A stretch of 22,594 nucleotides of DNA from a virus, in the IMG/VR virus record IMGVR_UViG_3300024518_005131, positions 1 through 22,594 of that record. One strand, given 5' to 3'. The notes below the pieces were generated by a model, which saw only the letters and a program-made list of their open reading frames with translations, was not told the DNA's origin and searched no databases. Position 1 is the first letter of the stretch, and each line of letters starts with the position of its first letter. The translations under genes and the position numbers were made by a program. Below, in pieces: positions 7,273 to 12,061 of the stretch.

Positions 7273-7320
7273 CCACAACTTAAGTTGAATAAATTCAATG
7301 TGTTAAACAGGGGTTAGGGG

Positions 7321-7349
7321 TTGTGTTGTTATAACATATGTTATATTAT
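7321..7349 (+). promoter_or_regulatory. Rightward early promoter with 16-bp palindromic operator
   Basis: Candidate -35 TTGTGT (7321-7326), 17-bp spacer, -10 TATTAT (7344-7349), 70 bases before the first early gene. A perfect 16-bp palindrome TATAACATATGTTATA (7330-7345) fills the spacer and touches the -10, the usual place for a repressor site. The assignment rests on spacing and symmetry only; the region is AT-rich and other -10 choices exist. Confidence 0.5.
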
Positions 7350-7418
7350 ATTAAAGTAAGATTAAATAAAGAGGTGAGCAAACAAAGTATTAACAAATAA
7401 ATAAAAGGATTAAAAGAG

Positions 7419-7691
7419 ATGAACATAACAAATATTAATATAGATGAATTAACTTGCAGCGTAGACGGCTCAAGTCAAGAGATAAGCTACGATTTATTGA
7501 TAAATATAAGAGATATAAACGATAGCATTGTTGATATATACAGTACAGACTGTGAGGGTACAGTACAACAATGGATTTTTCCATCGATGCCAGACAGATA
7601 CTTAGTTGCGCTGTGTGATAACACAATTATAAGCGACACAGAAAACAAGTATCACGACAATATAGACCCTTCATGTGAGTTTGATTTTTAA
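7419..7691 (+). CDS. First early gene, small acidic hypothetical protein
   Basis: A 90-residue, strongly acidic protein (MNITNINIDELTCSVDG..., ending DPSCEFDF) with three cysteines in the middle and C-terminal parts and no recognised domain. The ATG at 7419 follows AAAGGA (about 10 bases upstream) and sits in the sequence aaaagagATGaa that recurs at other early starts. It is the first gene after the control region, so it is probably expressed immediately after infection. Small acidic early proteins are often inhibitors of host functions, including DNA mimics, but nothing here shows a target. Confidence 0.72.
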   Translation: MNITNINIDELTCSVDGSSQEISYDLLINIRDINDSIVDIYSTDCEGTVQQWIFPSMPDRYLVALCDNTIISDTENKYHDNIDPSCEFDF

Positions 7692-7718
7692 AAAAAAAGG
7701 CAAGCCATCGGCCTGCCT
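7690..7718 (-). terminator. Rho-independent terminator, leftward
   Basis: Read leftward: AGGCAGGCC (7718-7710), loop GAT, GGCTTGCCT (7706-7698), then a run of nine T (7698-7690). In this strand the stem is 9 bp with one G-U pair; in the other strand that pair is an A-C mismatch and no T-run follows the stem, so the working direction is leftward. It lies exactly after the stop codon of the rightward gene and ends the predicted crRNA-like transcript; it could equally block leftward read-through into the gene. Confidence 0.75.
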
Positions 7719-7818
7719 ATATTTGAGCTAGCTATTTTTTTAGCTTTATTAATTTTAATCTACAATAGTAGAAATTATGTGTCGCTCTTTTTTAATTATA
7801 TCTACAATAGTAGAAATT
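7690..7818 (-). ncRNA. Predicted leftward Cas12a crRNA-like small RNA
   Basis: The promoter at 7825-7853 predicts +1 at 7818, which is the first A of AATTTCTACTATTGTAGAT, the 19-nt form of the Cas12a crRNA handle. The RNA (about 128 nt) would run: handle, 22-nt guide-like segment, second handle, AT-rich segment, terminator stem and U-run. No leader precedes the first handle, so the first unit would need no 5' trimming. There is no coding capacity of note on this strand. Direction is supported by four independent items: handle polarity, -35/-10 order, terminator T-run, and the pairing asymmetry of the terminator stem. Expression is inferred, not shown. Confidence 0.72.
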
Positions 7819-7819
7819 A
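7758..7819 (-). CRISPR. Two-repeat mini-array of Cas12a (type V-A) handle sequences, no cas genes
   Basis: Two identical 20-nt copies of TAATTTCTACTATTGTAGAT (leftward sense) lie at 7819-7800 and 7777-7758. They are separated by a 22-nt spacer (7799-7778) that starts ATAATTAAAA and ends GAGCGACACA. Each copy folds as the Cas12a pseudoknot stem TCTAC/GTAGA with loop TATT. The sequence differs from the mature Francisella novicida Cas12a handle only in one loop base (G to A). The 5' half of a normal 36-nt repeat is missing from both copies, so the unit resembles already processed crRNA: 20+22 nt, period 42, instead of the usual period above 60. No cas1, cas2 or cas12a is in the window. Confidence 0.85.
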
Positions 7820-7824
7820 ATAGA

Positions 7825-7853
7825 ATTATACACATTTAAAACCCAGGAGTAAA
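7825..7853 (-). promoter_or_regulatory. Promoter of the mini-array
   Basis: Read leftward: -35 TTTACT (7853-7848, four of six consensus bases), exactly 17-bp spacer, perfect -10 TATAAT (7830-7825), then TCTATT and the predicted start A at 7818. The -35 lies in the Shine-Dalgarno/start region (AGGAGTAAAGAG) of the rightward gene at 7857, so transcription of that gene and of the small RNA should interfere. Confidence 0.68.
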
Positions 7854-7856
7854 GAG

Positions 7857-7970
7857 ATGAAAACAAAACAAAAAATAAAACAAGAAAACAAGAAATTTTA
7901 TTTGGAGGTGCTAAGAAATATAGAGATTCAAAAACTAACTTGCCCAGTGCATTATTTTCTAAAAAGCTGA
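7857..7970 (+). CDS. Very small early protein
   Basis: A 37-codon frame: MKTKQKIKQENKKFYLEVLR, then NIEIQKLTCPVHYFLKS. The N-terminus is very basic, the C-terminus contains CPVHYF. The ATG at 7857 is preceded by the strong site CAGGAGTAAAGAG, identical over 17 bases (through ATGA) with that of the next gene, which supports it being translated. The gene follows directly on the mini-array, whose promoter overlaps its ribosome-binding site. Function unknown. Confidence 0.55.
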   Translation: MKTKQKIKQENKKFYLEVLRNIEIQKLTCPVHYFLKS

Positions 7971-7997
7971 TAAAATATATAAAACAGGAGTAAAGAG

Positions 7998-8153
7998 ATG
8001 AGCGAGGATAAAGAAGAATTAAGCCCAGAGGGGTACGAAGAACTCAAAAAAGGTATAAGTGACATAATGGGAATTTACGGTCTTGAAAAAACAGACGAGT
8101 ACACAAAAGACAATGGCAACGATTTTTTGTCTTTTAAATTAAAAGAGGAGTAA
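7998..8153 (+). CDS. Small acidic early protein
   Basis: A 51-codon frame beginning MSEDKEELSPEGYEELKKGI, then SDIMGIYGLEKTDEY, ending DFLSFKLKEE. It is strongly acidic and soluble with predicted helices, a profile shared by many phage anti-host proteins including some anti-CRISPRs, but that is only a resemblance in size and charge. The start at 7998 has the same CAGGAGTAAAGAGATGA module as the gene before it. Four bases separate its stop from the next start. No family recognised. Confidence 0.6.
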   Translation: MSEDKEELSPEGYEELKKGISDIMGIYGLEKTDEYTKDNGNDFLSFKLKEE

Positions 8154-8157
8154 ACAC

Positions 8158-8466
8158 ATGAGCATAGAGGATTATTACGACGGCACACCAGAAGCGTTGT
8201 ACGCGCGTTATGAGATGAATGAACTATTAAGGAATTTCGAATTACGCCACGCATCAGAACAACCAAAAAAATATTGGAAAATGAGAGACGGGACGCGTAT
8301 TGAATGGAAAGATATGGATAATAAGCACGTCATTAATACTTACAACCTTATCAACAGACAACTTGAAAGCTTTGTAGTAGATAGCATTCAAAAGCGCATT
8401 GAATATAACTTTATTTTTAACGCAAAAAAACAGTTAATTAAACAGATTAAAGAGAGAAATTTATAA
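8158..8466 (+). CDS. Conserved-type phage protein with W-x-M-R-D-G-T / D-M-D-N-K-H-V-I-N-T motif
   Basis: A 102-residue protein. The middle (about residues 40-62) reads YWKMRDGTRIEWKDMDNKHV followed by INTYN, a pattern seen in small proteins of many tailed phages (W.TRDG..I.I.DM...HL.N), whose role I do not know. The flanks are helical and charged. AGGAG lies 8 bases before the ATG at 8158, inside the end of the upstream gene. Part of the rightward early operon. Confidence 0.75.
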   Translation: MSIEDYYDGTPEALYARYEMNELLRNFELRHASEQPKKYWKMRDGTRIEWKDMDNKHVINTYNLINRQLESFVVDSIQKRIEYNFIFNAKKQLIKQIKERNL

Positions 8467-8488
8467 AAGACAAATAGGAGTAATAAAG

Positions 8489-8908
8489 ATGGAAATTAAA
8501 ATAACAGAAAATCAAGTAAATTCCTTAGTATGTGCTAGCGGTACTGGGGAGTTTATTGCAGAACAACTAGGGGGTCATTATGACCGTTTTTATATTATGA
8601 CCAGCCTAATAGATAAAATATCTATATTTACTGATCTGGAATGGAAGAACATTGATCGTGATGATTATGAAGGTGAAGTACTCAGAAGGGGTAAATTAAA
8701 AAAATACGTAGAAAAGAATTTCCCTGATGAAGAGTGCTATTATTTAACGTTTACAGATGAACTTCACATGATTTTGGCTTTAAATTTATATCAAAATAAA
8801 TCTGGATGTGTACCATTTTTTGATTACAATTGGGATAAAAAATATCCCATGCGTGGCCAAGAGGTGTTCTTTTTACTAATACACAAAAAAGATTATTTAG
8901 AAAAATAA
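8489..8908 (+). CDS. Hypothetical early protein
   Basis: A 139-residue soluble protein, mixed alpha/beta by eye, starting MEIKITENQVNSLVCASGTG and ending FFLLIHKKDYLEK. Notable features are four cysteines scattered through the sequence, an aromatic-rich C-terminal half (FFDYNWDKKYP) and no signal peptide or membrane span. ATAGGAG precedes the ATG at 8489 by about 9 bases. It sits among short early genes beside the mini-array. I do not recognise a family. Confidence 0.7.
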   Translation: MEIKITENQVNSLVCASGTGEFIAEQLGGHYDRFYIMTSLIDKISIFTDLEWKNIDRDDYEGEVLRRGKLKKYVEKNFPDEECYYLTFTDELHMILALNLYQNKSGCVPFFDYNWDKKYPMRGQEVFFLLIHKKDYLEK

Positions 8909-8923
8909 AAAGGAGCAAAAGAG

Positions 8924-9088
8924 ATGACTGAAAAAAAAGAGACAGAAGATATAGAGTCGTGTGAGGTATGTAACGAACCTGCAGAAGTGTTTCGGTTCAA
9001 TGCGAACGGATACAAGGTTTGCGTCGATTGCTTTATTGATGAGCAAATAGAGTTTGATGAAGAAAGAAGCCTTAGAAGATATGAGTAG
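8924..9088 (+). CDS. Small two-CxxC zinc-finger-like protein
   Basis: A 54-codon frame with a treble-clef or zinc-ribbon-like cysteine pattern: Cys13-x2-Cys16 (SCEVCNEPA) and Cys33-x2-Cys36 (KVCVDCFID), flanked by acidic segments. Such small zinc proteins in phages may bind nucleic acid or a host protein. The site AAAAAGGAGCAAAAGAG precedes the ATG at 8924, a strong ribosome-binding site of the same type as other early genes. The stop is overlapped by the ATG of the next gene (ATGAGTAG). Confidence 0.72.
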   Translation: MTEKKETEDIESCEVCNEPAEVFRFNANGYKVCVDCFIDEQIEFDEERSLRRYE

Positions 9089-9509
9089 CGAAAAAGAGTG
9101 TCCTTGGCAAATAGGGCACATTAAAAAATTTATAAACAAATTACAATATAGAATACAACAAGCGAAATACGGCTCATCCTTTCCACACTATAGAGATTAT
9201 GAGGATATTTGGTCGGCTGATTGGCAGGAATCATTAAAAATTGTAAGAGAAATAAATGTAAAATACACTGCACTATACGAAAAATATGTGAATGTGGAAA
9301 AGTTCCCACACTTAAGGCCAGAAGGAAAATACCCATCAAAGACAGTCAGAAAACGTCTGGAAAACGCCGTGCATAGATATAATTGTCATTTAATTGAAGA
9401 ACCTGACGCAGAAAAACTTGATATTATTTGGGATAAATTTGGGGAACAATTTAGCAACTTTGCAGATGTTTATAATAAAGCAAAAAAAATAAATCAAAAA
9501 GATGAGTAG
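9081..9509 (+). CDS. Hypothetical early protein (MSSE start)
   Basis: A 142-residue soluble, basic, helix-rich protein: MSSEKECPWQIGHIKKFINK..., with aromatic patches and the basic stretch KTVRKRLENAVHRYN. I chose the ATG at 9081 over one at 9054 because it overlaps the stop of the zinc-finger gene in ATGAGTAG, exactly as the next gene does at 9502, and because both then begin MSSE. No strong Shine-Dalgarno site precedes it, so translation is probably coupled. No family recognised. Confidence 0.68.
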   Translation: MSSEKECPWQIGHIKKFINKLQYRIQQAKYGSSFPHYRDYEDIWSADWQESLKIVREINVKYTALYEKYVNVEKFPHLRPEGKYPSKTVRKRLENAVHRYNCHLIEEPDAEKLDIIWDKFGEQFSNFADVYNKAKKINQKDE

Positions 9510-9867
9510 CGAATACGAGCAAGAGTATAGAAGATACTTAGAAAGAGTCTTAATAAAATGGGCCTTATCCAGCCTAGAGGCAGAGTTAAGCTTTGACGTT
9601 CCAAATTACAGAAAAATGACAAGGGCTCAGCGTCTCTACTGGGCCACAGGGTTTGCCAAACGAAGATTAAAAGGTGATCTCAGCGAATCAGAGACAATTC
9701 AGCTTGACGAAAGCCTATACCCTTGGCGCCATGCAATTATCTACGTTATGGCCTTCCTGGGGCCACCAAATTCTAGCAATGACATTTTTTTAAACGAATC
9801 TGAGGTTCGATTAGATATTTTGTCCAAAAAAAACAATTTATTCAAGCCAGGTTTTTATTTTGAATAA
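9502..9867 (+). CDS. Hypothetical early protein (MSSE start)
   Basis: A 121-residue protein beginning MSSEYEQEYRRYLERVLIKW. The centre has a helical basic stretch (MTRAQRLYWATGFAKRRLKG) and a short hydrophobic patch (HAIIYVMAFLG) too short for a clear membrane span. The ATG overlaps the stop of the previous gene by 8 bases in the same ATGAGTAGCGAA context as at 9081, which suggests that the two start regions share an origin. Function unknown. Confidence 0.7.
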   Translation: MSSEYEQEYRRYLERVLIKWALSSLEAELSFDVPNYRKMTRAQRLYWATGFAKRRLKGDLSESETIQLDESLYPWRHAIIYVMAFLGPPNSSNDIFLNESEVRLDILSKKNNLFKPGFYFE

Positions 9868-10003
9868 AGAGATTATTTTTCCCTCTGTTTTGATTGTAAT
9901 AAATCTTGCAACGAGCATTATTTACCTAAGTGCGGGAAAAGGGTACAAGTCGGTTTACTGGTTGGCCGCGGCAGTGCTTACCTACTGCGTAACATTTGAA
10001 TAA
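9860..10003 (+). CDS. Small two-span membrane protein, TTG start
   Basis: A 47-codon frame starting with TTG at 9860, 8 bases inside the previous gene: (M)NKEIIFPSVLIVINLATSII, YLSAGKGYKSV, then YWLAAAVLTYCVTF. Two hydrophobic segments (about residues 6-22 and 32-45) with a Gly/Lys loop suggest a hairpin in the inner membrane. No ATG is available in this frame; CCAGG about 8 bases before TTG could bind ribosomes. Codon pattern and exact gap filling before the next Shine-Dalgarno site argue for a real gene. The role is unknown, perhaps superinfection exclusion (speculative). Confidence 0.5.
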   Translation: MNKEIIFPSVLIVINLATSIIYLSAGKGYKSVYWLAAAVLTYCVTFE

Positions 10004-10017
10004 TAAAGGAGTTAAAA

Positions 10018-10323
10018 ATGAACGGAAATAAACTAAAAAGAAAAGAAGCGGCAATGTATATGGGCGTTAAAGGCCCGACAGTAACGCTGTGGAGGCTCAA
10101 AGGGAAAATAAAGGGAACGAAACCCCCAAAAAAAAGCTTTTATTTGTATGCCATATCAGATTTAGATGCCCTAAAAAACAAACGCAAAACCCTAAAAGGT
10201 TTACGCGAAACAAGAAGGAAAATTAAAGAAGAAATATTTTTTGCTCGAAAAGCTTTAAAACATGTAAATGAAAAAATAAAAGATATGGACGTTATAAGCC
10301 ATGTCTTGACATTGCGAAGTTAA
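10018..10323 (+). CDS. Small HTH protein (excisionase/MerR-like N-terminus)
   Basis: A 101-residue very basic protein. Residues about 5-52 resemble a winged HTH of the HTH_17/excisionase type: KLKRKEAAMYMGVKGPTVTL, WRLKGKIKG and the wing SFYLYAISDLDALK. Residues about 55-95 form a Lys/Arg-rich helix. AAGGAG precedes the ATG at 10018. It may regulate early or middle genes or act in recombination; there is no integrase in view to pair it with as an excisionase. Confidence 0.7.
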   Translation: MNGNKLKRKEAAMYMGVKGPTVTLWRLKGKIKGTKPPKKSFYLYAISDLDALKNKRKTLKGLRETRRKIKEEIFFARKALKHVNEKIKDMDVISHVLTLRS

Positions 10324-10357
10324 GTAATTATAATTAGAATTAAGAGGTGATATAAAA

Positions 10358-10768
10358 ATGACAATGATAATCCACGAAAGATCTATGTTCGTTTTGGACT
10401 ACGAGCGCTTAAAAGATTTAAGAAAAAGATGCGATCTGTCCTGCGTAAAATTGAGCTATTTTTTGGAAAACGACTATGGCTACAGATGCAGTGCGACAAG
10501 CTTATATAAGTTAGAAAACTGTTCAAACGACAGTATTCAACAAGTTGACCCAAGGTCTAGGCTAATTGTGTGTTTGGCAGATTTGTACAATGTTGATATT
10601 GAAAGTCTATACAAGAAAAACCCATCCTTTAAAAAGGGGGAAGTTTTTAGGGATAGTCTTCCACAACGAAAAGACATCCAGCCTCAAACACGTCACTCAA
10701 GTAGTGAGGCTACTTGCGCCTATTCTAAGCACAGTAAGAAAAACGATATAAAGGAGCCGGTGTTCTAA
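10358..10768 (+). CDS. XRE/HTH_3-like regulator
   Basis: A 136-residue protein. Residues about 12-85 match a Cro/CI-type HTH in an extended form: LDYERLKDLRKRCDLSCVKL, SATSLYKLENCSND, and LADLYNVDIESLYKKNP. The C-terminal 45 residues are polar and probably disordered, with no peptidase domain, so it is not a full CI repressor. AGAGGTGA precedes the ATG at 10358. It lies between early small genes and the recombination genes and may control the early-to-middle switch. Confidence 0.75.
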   Translation: MTMIIHERSMFVLDYERLKDLRKRCDLSCVKLSYFLENDYGYRCSATSLYKLENCSNDSIQQVDPRSRLIVCLADLYNVDIESLYKKNPSFKKGEVFRDSLPQRKDIQPQTRHSSSEATCAYSKHSKKNDIKEPVF

Positions 10769-10781
10769 CGAGTAAGGGTGT

Positions 10782-10820
10782 AAAAAAAAATAGAGAGCCA
10801 CCCAGCGAGAGGACTCTCTA
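10782..10820 (-). terminator. Rho-independent terminator, leftward
   Basis: Read leftward: TAGAGAG (10820-10814), 16-nt loop region, CTCTCTA (10797-10791), then nine T (10790-10782). The first two bases inside the stem can add two G-C pairs beyond a bulge. No T-run follows on the rightward side. It stands 14 bases after the stop of the rightward gene at 10768. Confidence 0.6.
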
Positions 10821-10839
10821 AATTTATCTAAGGATTAAC
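10782..10839 (-). ncRNA. Predicted short leftward antisense RNA
   Basis: From the promoter at 10846-10874 the predicted start is near 10839 and the terminator ends at about 10782, giving an RNA of about 58 nt. Its 5' part is antisense to the ribosome-binding site (CTAAGGATT) of the gene at 10843, and its 3' half is the terminator hairpin. It would repress or tune that gene or, because AATCCTTAG also pairs with other AAGGA sites, act on several. Predicted from promoter and terminator only. Confidence 0.5.
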
Positions 10840-10842
10840 AAC

Positions 10843-11325
10843 ATGAATATATCAAAAAATAAACACATTGTCAAATTAGATCCACTTATAATAAAGAAGC
10901 GGCTCTTCTACCAAGTTCACAGTATAAAGAAATTTATTGTCCCCATGGGTAGGGGGTGCGAAGGCATAACAGAAACCTACGTCCAGTTGCCGTTTACCCT
11001 CACAAAACAAGCCGTAAATTTATTAAAGCTTATCCAACGCTTTGATAAAGCCAAATTTTTTAATACCACCTATATAGAAAAAATTATTAATACTCAGTTG
11101 GCAACCTGTGACGAGCTGTCAGGGTTTGAGTTGTCCGATTTTACGACAAATGTCATTGCACACGGTAACGATATTGGAGTTACTATGGGTCGGCCTATTT
11201 TCGAGAAATTAAAAGAAAAGAAAGGAGTTGAGAGACATGTAAATGCAGCAGTAAAAACAATTTTAAGCGACAGGATATGTGATCTAAGCTGGGCATCTGG
11301 CGATGCCCAGCAGTACAACTCATAA
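10843..11325 (+). CDS. Hypothetical protein upstream of recombination genes
   Basis: A 160-residue soluble basic protein starting MNISKNKHIVKLDPLIIKKR. It contains MGRGCEGITETYVQLPFTLT, a helical middle, and ends SWASGDAQQYNS. No domain is recognised. AAGGA precedes the ATG at 10843 by about 8 bases, and this site is covered by a predicted leftward antisense RNA whose promoter lies within the first codons. A perfect 10-bp hairpin is embedded in its last codons. Position suggests a recombination or replication accessory. Confidence 0.7.
   Translation: MNISKNKHIVKLDPLIIKKRLFYQVHSIKKFIVPMGRGCEGITETYVQLPFTLTKQAVNLLKLIQRFDKAKFFNTTYIEKIINTQLATCDELSGFELSDFTTNVIAHGNDIGVTMGRPIFEKLKEKKGVERHVNAAVKTILSDRICDLSWASGDAQQYNS
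10846..10874 (-). promoter_or_regulatory. Leftward near-consensus promoter inside a rightward gene start
   Basis: Read leftward: perfect -35 TTGACA (10874-10869), exactly 17-bp spacer, -10 TATATT (10851-10846, one base off). It points against the rightward operon and lies within the first ten codons of the gene at 10843. The next leftward element is the terminator at 10782-10820. Confidence 0.62.
11288..11311 (+). other. Perfect 10-bp hairpin at 3' end of coding sequence
   Basis: GCTGGGCATC (11288-11297), loop TGGC, GATGCCCAGC (11302-11311). The stem is perfect and GC-rich in an AT-rich setting and lies in the last codons of the gene (encoding SWASGDAQ). No T-run follows on either strand, so it is not a standard terminator; mRNA stability, processing or pausing is possible. 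Confidence 0.6.
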
Positions 11326-11360
11326 CTCCCTGTCAAGAAATAAAAAACAAGGAATACAAA

Positions 11361-12023
11361 ATGAATAATACAACAATAACAAAACAAAAAGAAACCAAGA
11401 ACCCCGTTAAGTATTTTTGGAAATTAGCAGAGAAGGAAGTGTCGGGATGGCATTCTATTGATGACGCCCTCGCCAACAACGGAGAGATATTTAATAAGCT
11501 AACGTCTTGGACTAAGTTTCATTTGGACCAGGAGTTTAAGGGTGACGCAGTTTTATTCAGATTAAACTTTCACTCGGATATTAACGAGGTTTACGACTCA
11601 ATTCAAGAGGCATACGACAGCGTAGCTGGTGAATATGAACCCTCCCGCTATACCCACGAGCTAAGTAGTTTTGATAGTGATCTTGCAAAAGAAATATCAA
11701 ACGAAATTTCGTGCCACTTCAAAAACCGTACTGGCGATAAATGCGACATTAAACCAGAAATACAAAATACAATAATTGAAAACGTTGGTGGAAGTATTTT
11801 TTGCACGATGCAACACGACAAAAAATATATTGAGTTTTTACTACCTATCTGCGCCTACAACCTCGTTCTAAAACACGTATGCCCTGATCGTAGAAGGTTG
11901 CAACTTCTTTGGAATGTGTGGCTGTATAACGCAGTAGTTGAAACGTTCAGAGAGCATATACGAACCCTATACACCCTCGATTTAATCAATGTTAATCCAT
12001 CCGAATGTGCTACTATTTTTTAG
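11361..12023 (+). CDS. Hypothetical protein adjacent to Bet
   Basis: A 220-residue protein starting MNNTTITKQKETKNPVKYFW. It is mostly helical and mixed-charge, with SGWHSIDDALANNGEIF, a central acidic region, and a C-terminal helical part (RRRLQLLWNVWLYNAVVETF). It does not show exonuclease motifs (no clear PD-(D/E)XK) although it sits where an exonuclease partner of Bet is often found. AAGGA lies 11 bases before the ATG at 11361. I do not recognise it. Confidence 0.68.
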   Translation: MNNTTITKQKETKNPVKYFWKLAEKEVSGWHSIDDALANNGEIFNKLTSWTKFHLDQEFKGDAVLFRLNFHSDINEVYDSIQEAYDSVAGEYEPSRYTHELSSFDSDLAKEISNEISCHFKNRTGDKCDIKPEIQNTIIENVGGSIFCTMQHDKKYIEFLLPICAYNLVLKHVCPDRRRLQLLWNVWLYNAVVETFREHIRTLYTLDLINVNPSECATIF

Positions 12024-12027
12024 CAAA

Positions 12028-12040
12028 TTAACGCAATTAG
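12028..12040 (-). repeat. Dispersed 13-bp motif CTAATTGCGTTAA, inverted copy
   Basis: TTAACGCAATTAG in the plus strand is the exact reverse complement of the motif at 7259 and 15157. It lies in the 38-bp gap before the Bet gene, just upstream of its ribosome-binding site. Confidence 0.5.
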
Positions 12041-12061
12041 ACAAAATAAAAGGAGATAGAA

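Noticed and set aside
7629-7641. Nine-base match (AGCGACACA) between the 3' end of the mini-array spacer and the first early gene.
   Set aside because: Too short, at the PAM-distal end of a Cas12a guide, and without further matching, so self-targeting or spacer origin cannot be claimed.
7698-7718. Hairpin as a rightward terminator of the first early gene.
   Set aside because: In the rightward RNA the stem has an A-C mismatch and is followed by ATATTTG, not a T-run; the leftward direction fits better.
7020-7834. TTATACACA at 7020-7028 and 7826-7834, one base from a DnaA box.
   Set aside because: The second overlaps a promoter -10 and the surrounding sequence is AT-rich; two isolated near-matches do not support an origin here when iterons exist at 13.4 kb.
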